Positions 8,063 to 17,133 of a stretch of 64,000 nt of DNA are shown here, piece by piece. The notes under the pieces are model-generated. The model saw only the letters and a list, made by a program, of their open reading frames with translations. It searched no databases and was not told the origin of the DNA. Source of the DNA: Microglena sp. YARC (lineage: Eukaryota > Chlorophyta > Chlorophyceae > Chlamydomonadales > Chlamydomonadaceae); the NCBI GenBank assembly GCA_022414725.1, contig CM039463.1:36656863-36720862 (forward strand). Reading direction: 5' to 3'. Within the stretch, counting starts at the first letter, position 1. Each line of letters begins with the position of its first letter. The translations under genes were made by a program, and so were the position numbers.

Positions 8063-8533
8063 ATGGAAAATAATATAAAAGAAGAAGAGGAGAAGACATA
8101 CAGAAGACATACAGAAGACATACAGAAGACAAACAAGATGAAAAATACGATAAATACAAAGACATTGACCGTATCTTTACCTATTGGGTTTCACATGGGA
8201 CTCGAAGAATGGATAGATTCGCAAACACAACACAGGGACGAGGCAATATACGCCCTGCTCGCACACGGTCTACACGCAGTGCGGACGATACCAACAACAT
8301 CGAATGATTATGAGGGTCGTCGTTTAGGCAGATCGTCGGATACTGGTATGGTATGGTATGGTATGGTATGGTATGGTATGGTATGGTATGGTATGGTATG
8401 GTATGGTATGGTATGGTATGTATGGCATGGTATGTTATGTTATGGTATGGTATGGTATGGTAATACTTGGGGGGTACAGTCAACGGAATACTTAAATGAA
8501 ACCGCTTCGTGTACGGCACACCTTGCGGTGTAA
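8063..8533 (+). CDS. ribbon-helix-helix (CopG-like) protein with microsatellite tail
   Basis: Residues about 30-75 fit the ribbon-helix-helix fold: a strand TLTVSLP, a helix GLEEWIDSQTQ, a turn, and a second helix RDEAIYALLAHGL. Such domains dimerise and bind DNA through the strand; they are typical of bacterial and phage repressors and are found in some large viruses. The first 30 residues are charged. After residue 94 the frame enters a GGTAT repeat that codes MVWYG units and then a transposon end, so the natural C-terminus is probably lost or much altered. It may regulate the divergent Ala-rich gene; that is inference. Confidence 0.6.
   Translation: MENNIKEEEEKTYRRHTEDIQKTNKMKNTINTKTLTVSLPIGFHMGLEEWIDSQTQHRDEAIYALLAHGLHAVRTIPTTSNDYEGRRLGRSSDTGMVWYGMVWYGMVWYGMVWYGMVWYVWHGMLCYGMVWYGNTWGVQSTEYLNETASCTAHLAV
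8345..8462. repeat. GGTAT pentanucleotide microsatellite
   Basis: More than 20 copies of GGTAT with a short degenerate break near 8,420-8,445. It lies inside the 3' part of the ribbon-helix-helix frame. Slippage in a five-base unit would change the frame of the tail. Confidence 0.95.
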
Positions 8534-8545
8534 CCTAATGTTGTT
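8475..8545 (-). mobile_element. solo right end of type-1 element, inverted
   Basis: TA then CAGTCAACGGAATACTTAAA and the following GCTTCGTGTACGGCACACC are the exact reverse complement of the right end at 62,808-62,875. No transposase is attached. Confidence 0.85.
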
Positions 8546-8549
8546 GCGA

Positions 8550-9144
8550 CCACCGGAGGGGGACCGAATGGTGTCTACAACAATACATGTCACAACCCAA
8601 TGAAATCAGTAAGCGGCAACTACTTTCGAGTCGGAGCACCTGCCCCTATGCCTTATTTCGAAAGCCGCCGTGCGTGTGTGAAGATGAATGAATGGACTGA
8701 CGGGGGGCTGCTAAAGCCGCAGTGGATTTTGCAGCCCCCTGTTATAAAAACGAGTGTAAACAACGCAAAATCCATACATGGCGGCTTTCGCATCCTCCTC
8801 GGTGTCCACACATGCCAAGGCGGCGGCTCCATGTACACGCAAACGGCGGAAAACTGTCGCATCCACACATCCATTCATGATGTGTAGGATATACCTGTCT
8901 GGAGGCCCGGGTCAGCCAGTTGGCATCGCAGCTCGCTAGGTTTCCGCACAACCCGTGTATGCATTTCTACGGCGATGGCAACATCACCCCTCCTTGATAT
9001 TATCTCCCTTGGGGGCATGCCACGGTGACTTGCGCATACTCATTCTCACAAGTGAATTCAAGCAGAGCAGACAACCTACCCATACAAATACTGAACAACG
9101 CACACATGAAGTCCGCATTTCGAAAAAATATAATTATACGCAGG
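8550..9144. other. gene-poor stretch
   Basis: No frame here has a family signature or good start. The phrase ACGCAAACGGCGGAAAACTG near 8,836 recurs in similar form near 5,995, 6,114, 27,362 and 59,110, so part of it is a further dispersed repeat. Confidence 0.5.
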
Positions 9145-9162
9145 AAACCCTAAACCCTAAAC
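9145..9162. repeat. short interstitial telomere-like repeat
   Basis: AAACCCTAAACCCTAAAC contains two and a half units of the CCCTAAA (TTTAGGG) repeat used by plants and many green algae. It is too short to be a chromosome end and could be chance or a repair scar. Confidence 0.5.
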
Positions 9163-9208
9163 GGCGCTTCCCCTAGGGAAGCTCATTATTGAGCAAGTAG
9201 ATGATTTC

Positions 9209-9865
9209 TTACATCTCACTGGGAATCACGTGAATCACCTCGTTGAGTGCACTATTCAGATTCTGGGACAATTTGTCCATCCACCTGTGATCATCCTCGG
9301 TCATGCGCGCATCGCGCAAGGAGTTGGCCTTGTCGGGATGCAGACTCAGGATCATCATCTTCTGTTCAGTCCTCGTCCAAACGCCTTTTACCCAGGTGTC
9401 AATGGCTTTGTTAGACAACCAGTAAGTCCACCAGCTGGTGGACATTGTCGCCTGGGTAGGCCCGCCTGCGAGGAACGTTTCTAATATCCCGGTCCTCGCC
9501 ATCATGCCGGCTACGTCTTCAAACGCGTGTGCCGGCTGATAGGCAGGCTCGGGCTCGTCGTCGGACATGGGCTCGGGCTCGTCGTCGGACATGGGCTCGT
9601 CGTCGGACATGGGCTGGGACCATGGGCTCGGGCTGGGTTGGTCCTCGTAGTCAGAATCTGACATGGGCTCGGGTTGGTCCTCGTAGTCAGACTCTGACAT
9701 AGGCTCGGGCTGGGTCGCGTCGTCGGACTCATCATCAGATGATACCAAGGATACAATGCACGGCTCATGTGCGTTCAGAATGCGGTTTAAGATTGGTGTC
9801 AAGAAGTCTCGAACAATGTCTTCGTCGTCCATTGATAGGTCGATGATGCACGGTTGTTCTGACAT
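9209..9865 (-). CDS. J-domain-like acidic protein (paralogue of 33.1-kb gene)
   Basis: 218 residues. The N-terminus carries two hydrophobic-acidic motifs (IIDLSMDDED and CIVSLVSSDDESDD) that resemble SUMO-interacting motifs. A repeated acidic stretch follows (units such as EPMSDD), then a globular part (FEDVAGMMARTGILETFLAG) and a C-terminal segment with LHPDKANSL, the HPD signature of J domains between two helices. J domains recruit Hsp70; here the first helix is unusual (WTRTEQKMMILS), so the match is partial. The C-terminal 130 residues are nearly the same in the paralogue at 33,103, while the acidic repeat differs in length. ATG start. Confidence 0.65.
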   Translation of the reverse strand: MSEQPCIIDLSMDDEDIVRDFLTPILNRILNAHEPCIVSLVSSDDESDDATQPEPMSESDYEDQPEPMSDSDYEDQPSPSPWSQPMSDDEPMSDDEPEPMSDDEPEPAYQPAHAFEDVAGMMARTGILETFLAGGPTQATMSTSWWTYWLSNKAIDTWVKGVWTRTEQKMMILSLHPDKANSLRDARMTEDDHRWMDKLSQNLNSALNEVIHVIPSEM

Positions 9866-11067
9866 GATTGAGTTGAGAAATGATAAATAGAGGCAAAGTG
9901 GAAGTATAATATGATATTACAGATCGAGCGAAACATTTCAATTTTTTTTTCACAAGCACTTCGAGGAGAAATACACGAAGGAACGCGCTTTCGATGATAA
10001 CTACAATGACGGGCGCATTAATATCGCGCACCGCCAAGGGAACGCGGTGGCTTGCGCATCCTACTCGTCCATCCTCACCCACAACCTTAAAGGGGCACAG
10101 CGGAGAGGTCTTTTATTCAACAAGCGGCGGAGCCCCTTTCACATCTTCCCCAGCGGAGCGACCGGGGGCGACCGGAGGGGAGCCCCCACGGGAACTCCGC
10201 GAGGAACCGAGCGGGTGGGCGATGTATGTAGCCGGTCTCTACATGTGGCTGTGTGGAAAGCGTGTGAGAAGAATGGGGTAGGGGGGGGGTCGCAAGACGG
10301 ATTGAGAAGATCACACGACTCCTCCTGCTTGACATAATGAAGGCCTCAATGGTCATGTGCAATTCCTGTCACAAGATCAGGAGCGGTTGATGCAAGAAAT
10401 TGGTATGTTGATAATTGTTCTGCGTACAACGTCCATTGTTTGTTGTCTGATGTTGACTCTTCTTTGCCTACATCCGCTTAAAGATTCCCTTTATTGTTCA
10501 ATAACAAAGAACATATTGTTTTTTTGTAATTGTTTGTGCTACGAAGTAAAAAGATAGCAAGTATTGGTTTTGGCCCGGGAATTACGCGCTGCTTCCTCTG
10601 AGCATGCCCTCGTCTTTGCCGTTCTGCAAGCGGCAGACCGCAGGCAAGTTGGATGATAAGAGGTTACCTATCAGCTAGAAAGCACTTCGAAGAGTGGAGA
10701 GAGATGTATGCAGCGGAGACAGACGCGCCAATCTATACACGGAGACAAGAATAGCGTTACAAGGACAGGCGGACGCCAAAGAACACCAGCGGTGGGAGAG
10801 GCGGATGCCTGTAACCTGACTAGACCCTAAGTCAGGAATCTTAAGCCAGGCACCGGCTATACAGAGTGTGTCAGTGAGAGATCGATGACGCAGTCAACAG
10901 GAAGCTGTCACCGTGTCATGAAGGATGACACAGTCTACGGGAAGCTGACACAGTACAGACAGAAACACTGTCTGGGCCGATAGTTCTAAGGAAGTACATA
11001 AGTAGTCACCAAGTCATAAAACGCGTGAGAGCACCGCAATTCATGCTGACCGTTGTGTTGTGCGACG
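9866..11067. other. gene-poor stretch with dispersed repeat
   Basis: No credible gene. Bases 10,123-10,225 (GGCGGAGCCCC, GACCGGAGGGGAGCCC) match a repeat found at 1-55, 22,391-22,440, 27,405-27,460 and 41,193-41,230. From 10,560 to 11,060 the sequence is of mixed composition with many short direct repeats (GACACAG, GGAAGCTG) and no long frame; it may be a decayed transposon or a noncoding RNA, but nothing supports either firmly. Confidence 0.5.
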
Positions 11068-11095
11068 TACACTCGGACAAGTGAATTAGGTTACA
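11068..11095 (+). mobile_element. solo end of type-2 element
   Basis: TACACTCGGACAAGTGAATT, then AGGTTAC, is the inverted right end of the type-2 transposon at 26,234-26,258, with TA at its outer edge. It directly precedes a TnpB-like fragment. Confidence 0.7.
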
Positions 11096-11102
11096 TTTAA
11101 AC

Positions 11103-11216
11103 AAGCGTGGAGAGACATACACCTGCAAGAACTGTCAATTCACATGCGACAGAGACATTGTGGGGGTAGCTGGCATCTTCCTGAAGGCAGTTCGAACAGA
11201 AAATCCCTGTTCGTAA
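11103..11216 (+). pseudogene. C-terminal fragment of TnpB/Fanzor with zinc ribbon
   Basis: A 37-codon frame reads YTCKNCQFTCDRD followed by GIFLKAV and a stop. CKNC is the second half of the OrfB-type zinc ribbon, and CDRD with the following hydrophobic helix is the RuvC-III motif. The sequence is unlike the other Fanzors in this window and closer to the canonical TnpB/Fanzor2 pattern. The rest of the gene is missing. Too short to be certain, but the spacing of Cys and Asp residues is diagnostic. Confidence 0.6.
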
Positions 11217-11257
11217 AGGACAGCATCCCCGGGGGAGTTGACCCCTATGATACCCCC

Positions 11258-13674
11258 TACAGTCAGAGACAGAATTTATGGGACACCCTTACCGGTGACC
11301 CTTGAACCCAATGGGTAGGTCAGCTAAAGGTTTTGTTTGTATCAAAGTCCCAATCCTTCGTGTCCGTCATCCCGTATTTCAGCATTTAAGCTGGCCCAGA
11401 GGATAACAATTGTAAGCTGCTAACTGACCCAGGTGGGTCGGTTGGTTGAGCGCCCACATTTGCCTCTCCGGAAACTGTGGTTTTTGGGGTGGGCGATGAG
11501 GAGGGCACACAAAATGCCGCTGGTCGCTCTTTCCCGTCCATCCATGTCGTCAGAAGCAGAAGAAGGTTCTTGGCAGCGTTCATGTCTCGGTTCCAGGTTG
11601 CACCACAGCGCACATTGGATGATGCGCTTTTGACACTGTTGCGACAGTGCAGTACTTTGTGGACCTTAACGTTCTTCACCACCGTCTTCTGCTTCTCAAA
11701 CGTTGTTGTTGTTGTCGATGAGGGCGGAGGGCTCGTTTTGAACTCTGCGCCAGACGACGCTGTCTGCCTTCATGTTGACGAGCTTCTGGAAGCAGCCGTG
11801 GCAGGTACAAGAAGTGTTGCGTTCGTCGACGTTTTTGAACAGAACATTCTGACGACGTGAAAGGCACTTCCTGATCTCTTTCACTGGTCCAGAACACGAA
11901 CGACTGATGCCATATCCCTGGTTGGACCAGTTGCCGAAGCCAACAACGGTCTTCTTTGCTTTTGGAGCAATCACATCGCATACCTTTTCAATCGTCGTCT
12001 TCTGTGCTTTTGGAGCAATCAAATCGCATACCTTTTCAATCGTCTTCTGTTTGCCCACATATCGAAAGAATCGCATCGATCGGTAACCTCTGTTGGCTCG
12101 TTGTTGAAGGAGGGTCGGGAGCGCGCTGAGGTAACCTCTGACGTGGTCCTGCATGTCGTGCATACTGCTCGTAGTCGGCGATGGAATGGACTTCACGAGG
12201 TCTTGCGTATCGGCATTCCATTTGTTTGTGCGACGATTGCTGGTATTGTACCCAGCTGCTTCTCTAAAGCGGGCAGAGCTGAACGACTCGACTCGACCGT
12301 CAGAAGATGCTATAGTGACGATATCTGTCATACCCGGGTCGATACCGACACGCAGCGCACCCTGGCGCAAAGAAGCGTCCTGGCAGTCTTCGATACTTGC
12401 GTCTTTGGGATACCCCGCATTATCTCCTCCTCCTTCTCCAGCGATATCTTTACCCACCTGATGCTTCATTTGGACGGAGACCCCTTTGCCGTCGCTGAGG
12501 ATTCGGTTGTCAAAACGAGACCCTTTCGTCTCAAGTCCTTGGACATTGAAGTACTTTCTCCACAACATGGAATGATTCTCGTGACGTCCATCGCCACGGA
12601 CGCTCTCGAGCGGCGAATCGCCCATGCTGAGAAGCTTCATGAGTGTCATGGACGATATAGGGACGTAAGAAATGGTGAAGCCGCTCTTGCGTGGAAGGAT
12701 ACTGAACAGACGGGGGCGTTTTTTTGTTGTTTTCTCTTTTAGATCCGCTCCCAACTCTGTAAGCACGTGATGAAACAGTCTCATTGTCAGGTGTGCTCGA
12801 GTGTTGAACTGCTTCCCCCTTGGCAGCGGCAAGAGATCTCTCAGGCGTCTGACAACGTCTTTGATGAGGTTCGCATGCACGAGACCCGCTGGGATGATTT
12901 TGTCGATATCCGAGTCAGGATACTGGACCACTGCCTTGACAATCTTATTGAAATGTTTCTTCAACGAGGGATGTTTCAAGCGCAGGTACTTGATTACAAC
13001 CCTGTCCACGTTTGCCCAGACGCTGTTGCATGCCATCGTCGCCATTTGTATTGAGACGTCTGCGATTACCTGTCCCCATTGACAAACATCTACCTTTAAG
13101 AAGCCTGCAGGCCTGAGAGCGTCGAAAGCAACCATGCTATCTTTCAAGCTCTGGTCCAGCGTATCATTTCGGACATTGGATATCGAGACCGCAAGTATGC
13201 ACCTGTAGTAGAAGTTCCGATCCAGGTGCGGCAACTGCTTGACATCAAAGTCTCCATCATCTAGGCATCTGGTTATGTGAAAATTTGCGAATAAGTATGC
13301 CTCTGCAACTGCGTGGTTGATTACGAGTACCATGCTTTGGATCCTTGAGCAGATCTGCTGCCTCGATACATCCATGCACAAAGAATTAAGCGTCTTCTTG
13401 ACCACCATGATGTCCAGATCGTCGTCATCTCCGTTGTTTGTCACCACCCCCATCGAGAGGGAGTGATTATTATTTTGGTGATACCATACTAACGGACAAT
13501 TTCCTTATACCCTAATACGCGCACGTTATCATGATTGATGCAGAGGTAAGGCCTTGAATGTTTTGTATCAATCTCCTGAAGACAGTATCTGTATTGACAA
13601 GATCGGTTACAAAACTTGAATTGATCAAATCCCCAAAATAAAAGGTGTCCCACAATCAAATGTCCCTAGCTGTA
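11258..13674 (-). mobile_element. Fanzor-only element, family A
   Basis: The two outer edges are related inverted repeats: TACAGTCAGAGACAGAATTT at 11,258 and, on the other strand from 13,674, TACAGCTAGGGACATTTGAT; both continue to GGGACACC. TA lies at each edge, as for Tc1/mariner-type insertion. Inside is one Fanzor gene on the minus strand and no transposase, so mobility would need help in trans. The right end (at 11,258) is shared with solo copies at 6,262-6,332 and 20,854-20,925; left-end sequence recurs at about 53,475-53,491. Confidence 0.8.
11386..13453 (-). pseudogene. Fanzor (TnpB-like RNA-guided nuclease), family A, one frameshift
   Basis: The first 585 codons run from ATG at 13,453 to a stop at 11,696. 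They include RuvC-I GIDPGMTDIVT (near residue 370), VDERNTS and the first zinc-finger half CTCHGC. The remainder (VHKVLHC, then WNRDMNAAKN, the RuvC-III motif) continues in another frame to 11,386. The switch falls inside an AAC triplet tract (11,700-11,715), where the relative at 20.5 kb has no tract, so repeat slippage explains it. A segment of about 13 codons (TTIEKVCD..APKA) is tandemly duplicated. Related enzymes cut DNA guided by an RNA made from the element's end; this copy is probably inactive. Confidence 0.85.
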
Positions 13675-13792
13675 TGGAGAATTCATTGTCTTTCTTACTA
13701 CATGTCCCCCGGGGACCCCCGGATGTGTAATAATAAATTCATAGGTTCGAGGATATACGGGTAGCTTAAATTCAACGGGGTCATTCTCAGTT

Positions 13793-13972
13793 TCTGGCGT
13801 CGACTTGTGCAACGTGAATTCGTTGAATCATGCGATCATCGCTGGTGTGTAGACCGGAAAACTACCGCTATCGTTTGCAGATAGATACCGCTACCGCTTT
13901 TAGCTACCGCTACCGCTTTCCGCTACCTCTACCGCCAGGCAAGTGCAACCAAGGGTTTATAGGGTTTATCCC
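13793..13972. repeat. direct repeat left of the ankyrin gene
   Basis: TTTCTGGCGTCGACTTGTGC through a run of GCTACC units to AAGGGTTTATAGGGTTTATC is repeated in the same orientation at 16,815-17,128. A further shared piece lies outside (13,575-13,615 and 16,480-16,520). The two copies flank the large ankyrin gene. Confidence 0.75.
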
Positions 13973-14022
13973 AACTCACTATTTATTTATACAATCCTGT
14001 GCGCTTGAATGCATAGACACAC

Positions 14023-16161
14023 ATGTTCATCGAAATGCATTCGCACACGCGATCATCGTTTCCATTACTAACGTTGGTTCACGATGACATTCTTGATCGT
14101 ATTTTCATATTATCTTCCAACCCCAAGATTGTATTAGTGTGCAAAACTCTGCAAAACAAATTTTCAGGATTGCCCCTTGCCCGACTTATCCAACCACCAC
14201 AGCGAATTGGAGAGATGATGGCGAAAGGGGGGAGCGCCGACCTTCTAGCAGTATGCTTGGTGTCCAATCCTCTTGTACAGGTTGATGGGGCCCTACAATT
14301 GAGGGCGAACCAAAATGAGAACAAGCTTCTCCATGTGGCTGCGAAGGCCGGTCACGCCGAAGTCTGCAAGCTGCTGATGGATCCAGAGGTGGCTGGAATT
14401 GAGTTCAGGGCAAGGGCGAACTCTAGCGACAGCAGGGCATTGTGGGAGGCTGCCAAGGCTGGTCACACTGATGTCTGCAAGCTGCTTATGGATCCAGAGG
14501 TGGCTGGAATTGAGTTCAGGGCAAGGGCGAACTCTAGCGACAGCAGGGCATTGTGGGAGGCTGCCACTGGAGGTCACACTGATGTCTGCAAGCTGCTTAT
14601 GGATCCAGAGGTGGCTGGAATTGAGTTCAGGGCAAGGGCGAACTCTAGCGACAGCATGGCATTGTGGGAGGCTGCCACAGGAGGTCACACTGATGTCTGC
14701 AAGCTGCTTATGGATCCAGAGGTGGCTGGAATTGAGTTCAGGGCAAGGGCGAACTCTAGCTACAGCAGGGCATTGTGGGAGGCTGCCAAGGCTGGTCACA
14801 CTGATGTCTGCAAGCTGCTTATGGATCCAGAGGTGGCTGGAATTGAGTTCCGGGCCAAGGCGAACTATAGCGACGCCTTGTGGGAGGCTGCAAAGGAAGG
14901 TCACGCAGATGTCTGCAAGCTGCTGATGGATCCAGAGGTGGCTGGATTTGTGTACAGGGCCCGGGCGAAGTCTAGAGACAGCAGTGCCTTGTTGGTGGCT
15001 GCCAAGGCAGGTCACGCAGATGTCTGCAAGCTGCTGATGGATCCAGCAGTGGCTGGACCCAAGTACAGGGCCAGGGCGAACTCTGGAGACAGAAGTGCAT
15101 TGCAGGCGGCTGCCAAGACAGGTCACGCCGATGTCTGCAAGCTGCTGATGTATCTAGAGGTGGCTGGACCCAAGTACAGGGCCAGGGCGAACTCTGGAGA
15201 CAGAAGTGCATTGCAGGCGGCTGCCAAGGCAGGCCACGCCGATGTCTGCAAGCTGCTGATGGATCCAGAGGTGGCTGGACCCAAGTACAGGGCCAGGGCG
15301 AACTATAGCGACGCCTTGTGGGAGGCTGCAAAGGAAGGTCACGCAGATGTCTGCAAGCTGCTGATGGATCCAAAGGTGGCTGGACTTGAGTTAAGGGCCC
15401 GCGCTAACTCTAGCTACAGCCGGGCATTGGGGGTGGCTGCAAGTGCAGGTCACTCAGATGTCTGCAAGCTGCTGATGGATCCAGAGGTGGCTGGAATTGA
15501 GTATAGGGCTCTAGCGAACTTTACCGACAGCAGAGCATTGTGGCTGGCTGCCTATGCAGGTCACGCAGATGTCTGCAAGCAGCTGATGGATCCAGCGGTG
15601 GCTGGAATTGAGTTCAGGGCCAGGGCGAACTCTAGCGAAAGCAGGGCCTTGTGGGCGGCTGCAAGGAAAGGTCACGCTGATGTCTGCAAGCTGCTGATGG
15701 ATCCAGAGGTGTCGGGACTTGAGTACAGGGCCAGGGCGAACCATATGACCAGCTGGGCCTTGTGTGAGGCTGCAAAGGAAGGTCACGCAGATGTCTGCAA
15801 GCTGCTCATGGATCCAGCAGTGGCTGGACTTGAGTATAGGGCCCGGGCGAACTCTAGCGATAGCAGGGCCTTGTGGTCGGCTGCCACTGCAGGTCACGCA
15901 GATGTCTGCAAGCTTCTGTTGGATCCAGAGGTGGCTGGACTTGAGTTCAGGGCCCAGGCAAACTCTAGCGATAGCAGGGCATTGTGTGTGGCGGCCATTG
16001 CAGGTCACGCAGATGTCTGCAAGCTGCTGATGGATCCAGAGGTGGCTGGACTTGAGTTTAGGGCCCAGACGAACTCTAGCGATAGCAGGGCATTGTGTGT
16101 GGCGGCCACTGCAGGTCACGCAGATGTCTGCAAGCTGCTGATGGATCCAGAGGTGTCTTGA
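14023..16161 (+). CDS. F-box-like ankyrin-repeat protein, 712 aa
   Basis: The start (HDDILDRIFILSSNPKIVL, VCKTLQNKF) resembles an F-box, which would tie the protein to an SCF-type ubiquitin ligase. From about residue 95 there are about 20 repeats of some 33 residues with the ankyrin core AAKAGHADVCKLLMDPEVAG; the linker EFRARANSSDSRALW is longer than usual. The repeats are almost identical at DNA level, so they have expanded or been homogenised recently. The stop at 16,159 is a TGA where sister repeats have GGA, and the frame continues for 12 codons beyond, so the protein is probably one part-repeat shorter than its ancestor. Similar proteins are abundant in giant viruses. Confidence 0.85.
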   Translation: MFIEMHSHTRSSFPLLTLVHDDILDRIFILSSNPKIVLVCKTLQNKFSGLPLARLIQPPQRIGEMMAKGGSADLLAVCLVSNPLVQVDGALQLRANQNENKLLHVAAKAGHAEVCKLLMDPEVAGIEFRARANSSDSRALWEAAKAGHTDVCKLLMDPEVAGIEFRARANSSDSRALWEAATGGHTDVCKLLMDPEVAGIEFRARANSSDSMALWEAATGGHTDVCKLLMDPEVAGIEFRARANSSYSRALWEAAKAGHTDVCKLLMDPEVAGIEFRAKANYSDALWEAAKEGHADVCKLLMDPEVAGFVYRARAKSRDSSALLVAAKAGHADVCKLLMDPAVAGPKYRARANSGDRSALQAAAKTGHADVCKLLMYLEVAGPKYRARANSGDRSALQAAAKAGHADVCKLLMDPEVAGPKYRARANYSDALWEAAKEGHADVCKLLMDPKVAGLELRARANSSYSRALGVAASAGHSDVCKLLMDPEVAGIEYRALANFTDSRALWLAAYAGHADVCKQLMDPAVAGIEFRARANSSESRALWAAARKGHADVCKLLMDPEVSGLEYRARANHMTSWALCEAAKEGHADVCKLLMDPAVAGLEYRARANSSDSRALWSAATAGHADVCKLLLDPEVAGLEFRAQANSSDSRALCVAAIAGHADVCKLLMDPEVAGLEFRAQTNSSDSRALCVAATAGHADVCKLLMDPEVS

Positions 16162-16577
16162 CTTGAGTACAGGGCCATTGTGAATATTGACAGCAGCTAG
16201 GTCTTGTGTTAGGCAAGACACGTTTCTTGCCACCGTAGAGCAAGTATTTATCCACTCTCCTCAAACTTTTCAGAAATGTGTTCAGTTTGCTCAAGCAAAA
16301 ATATCGCTGCGTGTGCCCGATAATTCCAGATGTAGCAGACATATTTGATAATGAGTCAGGAACGCTTTGAAAATGATTATTGATGCGCACGATGTGAGAA
16401 AGTACTTTGACTTTTCATGCTACTTTGAAGATGTAACTTCTATGTCTTTACAGTCCTTGAATATTTATATCCATCAATCTACTGAAGACAATATCTGTAT
16501 TGACAAGATCGGTTACGAACCTTGATGAAACTTGAATTCCTTAATGTAAGAAAGACAATTTGCACCAGTACATTTGT

Positions 16578-16744
16578 TAATGGGCGTTCCTGCCTCCCGG
16601 CCGATTTTGACTGGTTGCGAAACATGGTATGGAGCGGAATTGTGATTCCTTGGTGCTGATGTCTCAAGCTAGAGAGTCGTTCAGGAGGCTCTAAATCCTG
16701 ATTATAAATTTAAAAAAATCGGCCGGGAGGCAGGAACGACCATT
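16578..16744. mobile_element. MITE, GGGCGTTCCTGCC family, copy 1
   Basis: About 167 bp with 30-bp inverted repeats (TAATGGGCGTTCCTGCCTCC; the inner part is CGGCCGATTTT). The right end has a base change and is followed by a second partial end (TGTTCCTGCCTCC). Four copies lie in the window (also 27,699, 38,500, 50,224) and a one-ended piece at 46,119-46,152. No coding capacity. Confidence 0.9.
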
Positions 16745-16814
16745 TGTTCCTGCCTCCATCGGGGGAGAGGTTTTGACTGGTTTCGGAGACTTTATGGCTC
16801 CTGTGTATTCTCCC

Positions 16815-17128
16815 TCAGTTTCTGGTGTCGACTTGTGCATCGTGAATTCGTTGCGTAGTGCGATCATCGCTTGTGTGGAAAACTATCTATATGCTGAAAA
16901 CTATCTATATGCTGAAGCGATCGAGGATGAGTGTTGGGCTTCGAAAGCCATCCTGAAACCGCCTGTACAAGTCGTTCATGAGGCTCTAAATTCAGTACAA
17001 AAAATCCGCCGTAATCCCATTCTGTACCGCTTGCAGATACAGCTACCGCACCCGCTACAGCTACCGCTACCGCTACCGCTACCGCCAGGCAAGTGCAAGT
17101 GCAACCAAGGGTTTATAGGGTTTATCGT
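16815..17128. repeat. direct repeat right of the ankyrin gene
   Basis: Partner of 13,793-13,972, with a longer interior including a duplicated AACTATCTATATGCTG and a purer run of GCTACC. The repeated pair suggests that the ankyrin gene was inserted or duplicated as a block. Confidence 0.75.
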
Positions 17129-17133
17129 ACCAC

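Noticed and set aside
8181..8519. Minus-strand frame with TIPYH repeats
   Set aside because: Produced by the GGTAT microsatellite read backwards.
10560..11060. Structured RNA or self-splicing intron
   Set aside because: Short repeats and some pairing are visible, but no conserved core of a known ribozyme or intron could be found.
12101..12742. 213-codon plus-strand frame inside Fanzor A
   Set aside because: Antisense to a recognised nuclease with RuvC motifs.
14293..15126. 277-codon minus-strand frame opposite the ankyrin gene
   Set aside because: Shadow of the repeated ankyrin DNA; no domain, and the plus frame explains the sequence fully.
15511..16233. 240-codon minus-strand frame opposite the ankyrin gene
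   Set aside because: Same cause as the other antisense ankyrin frames.
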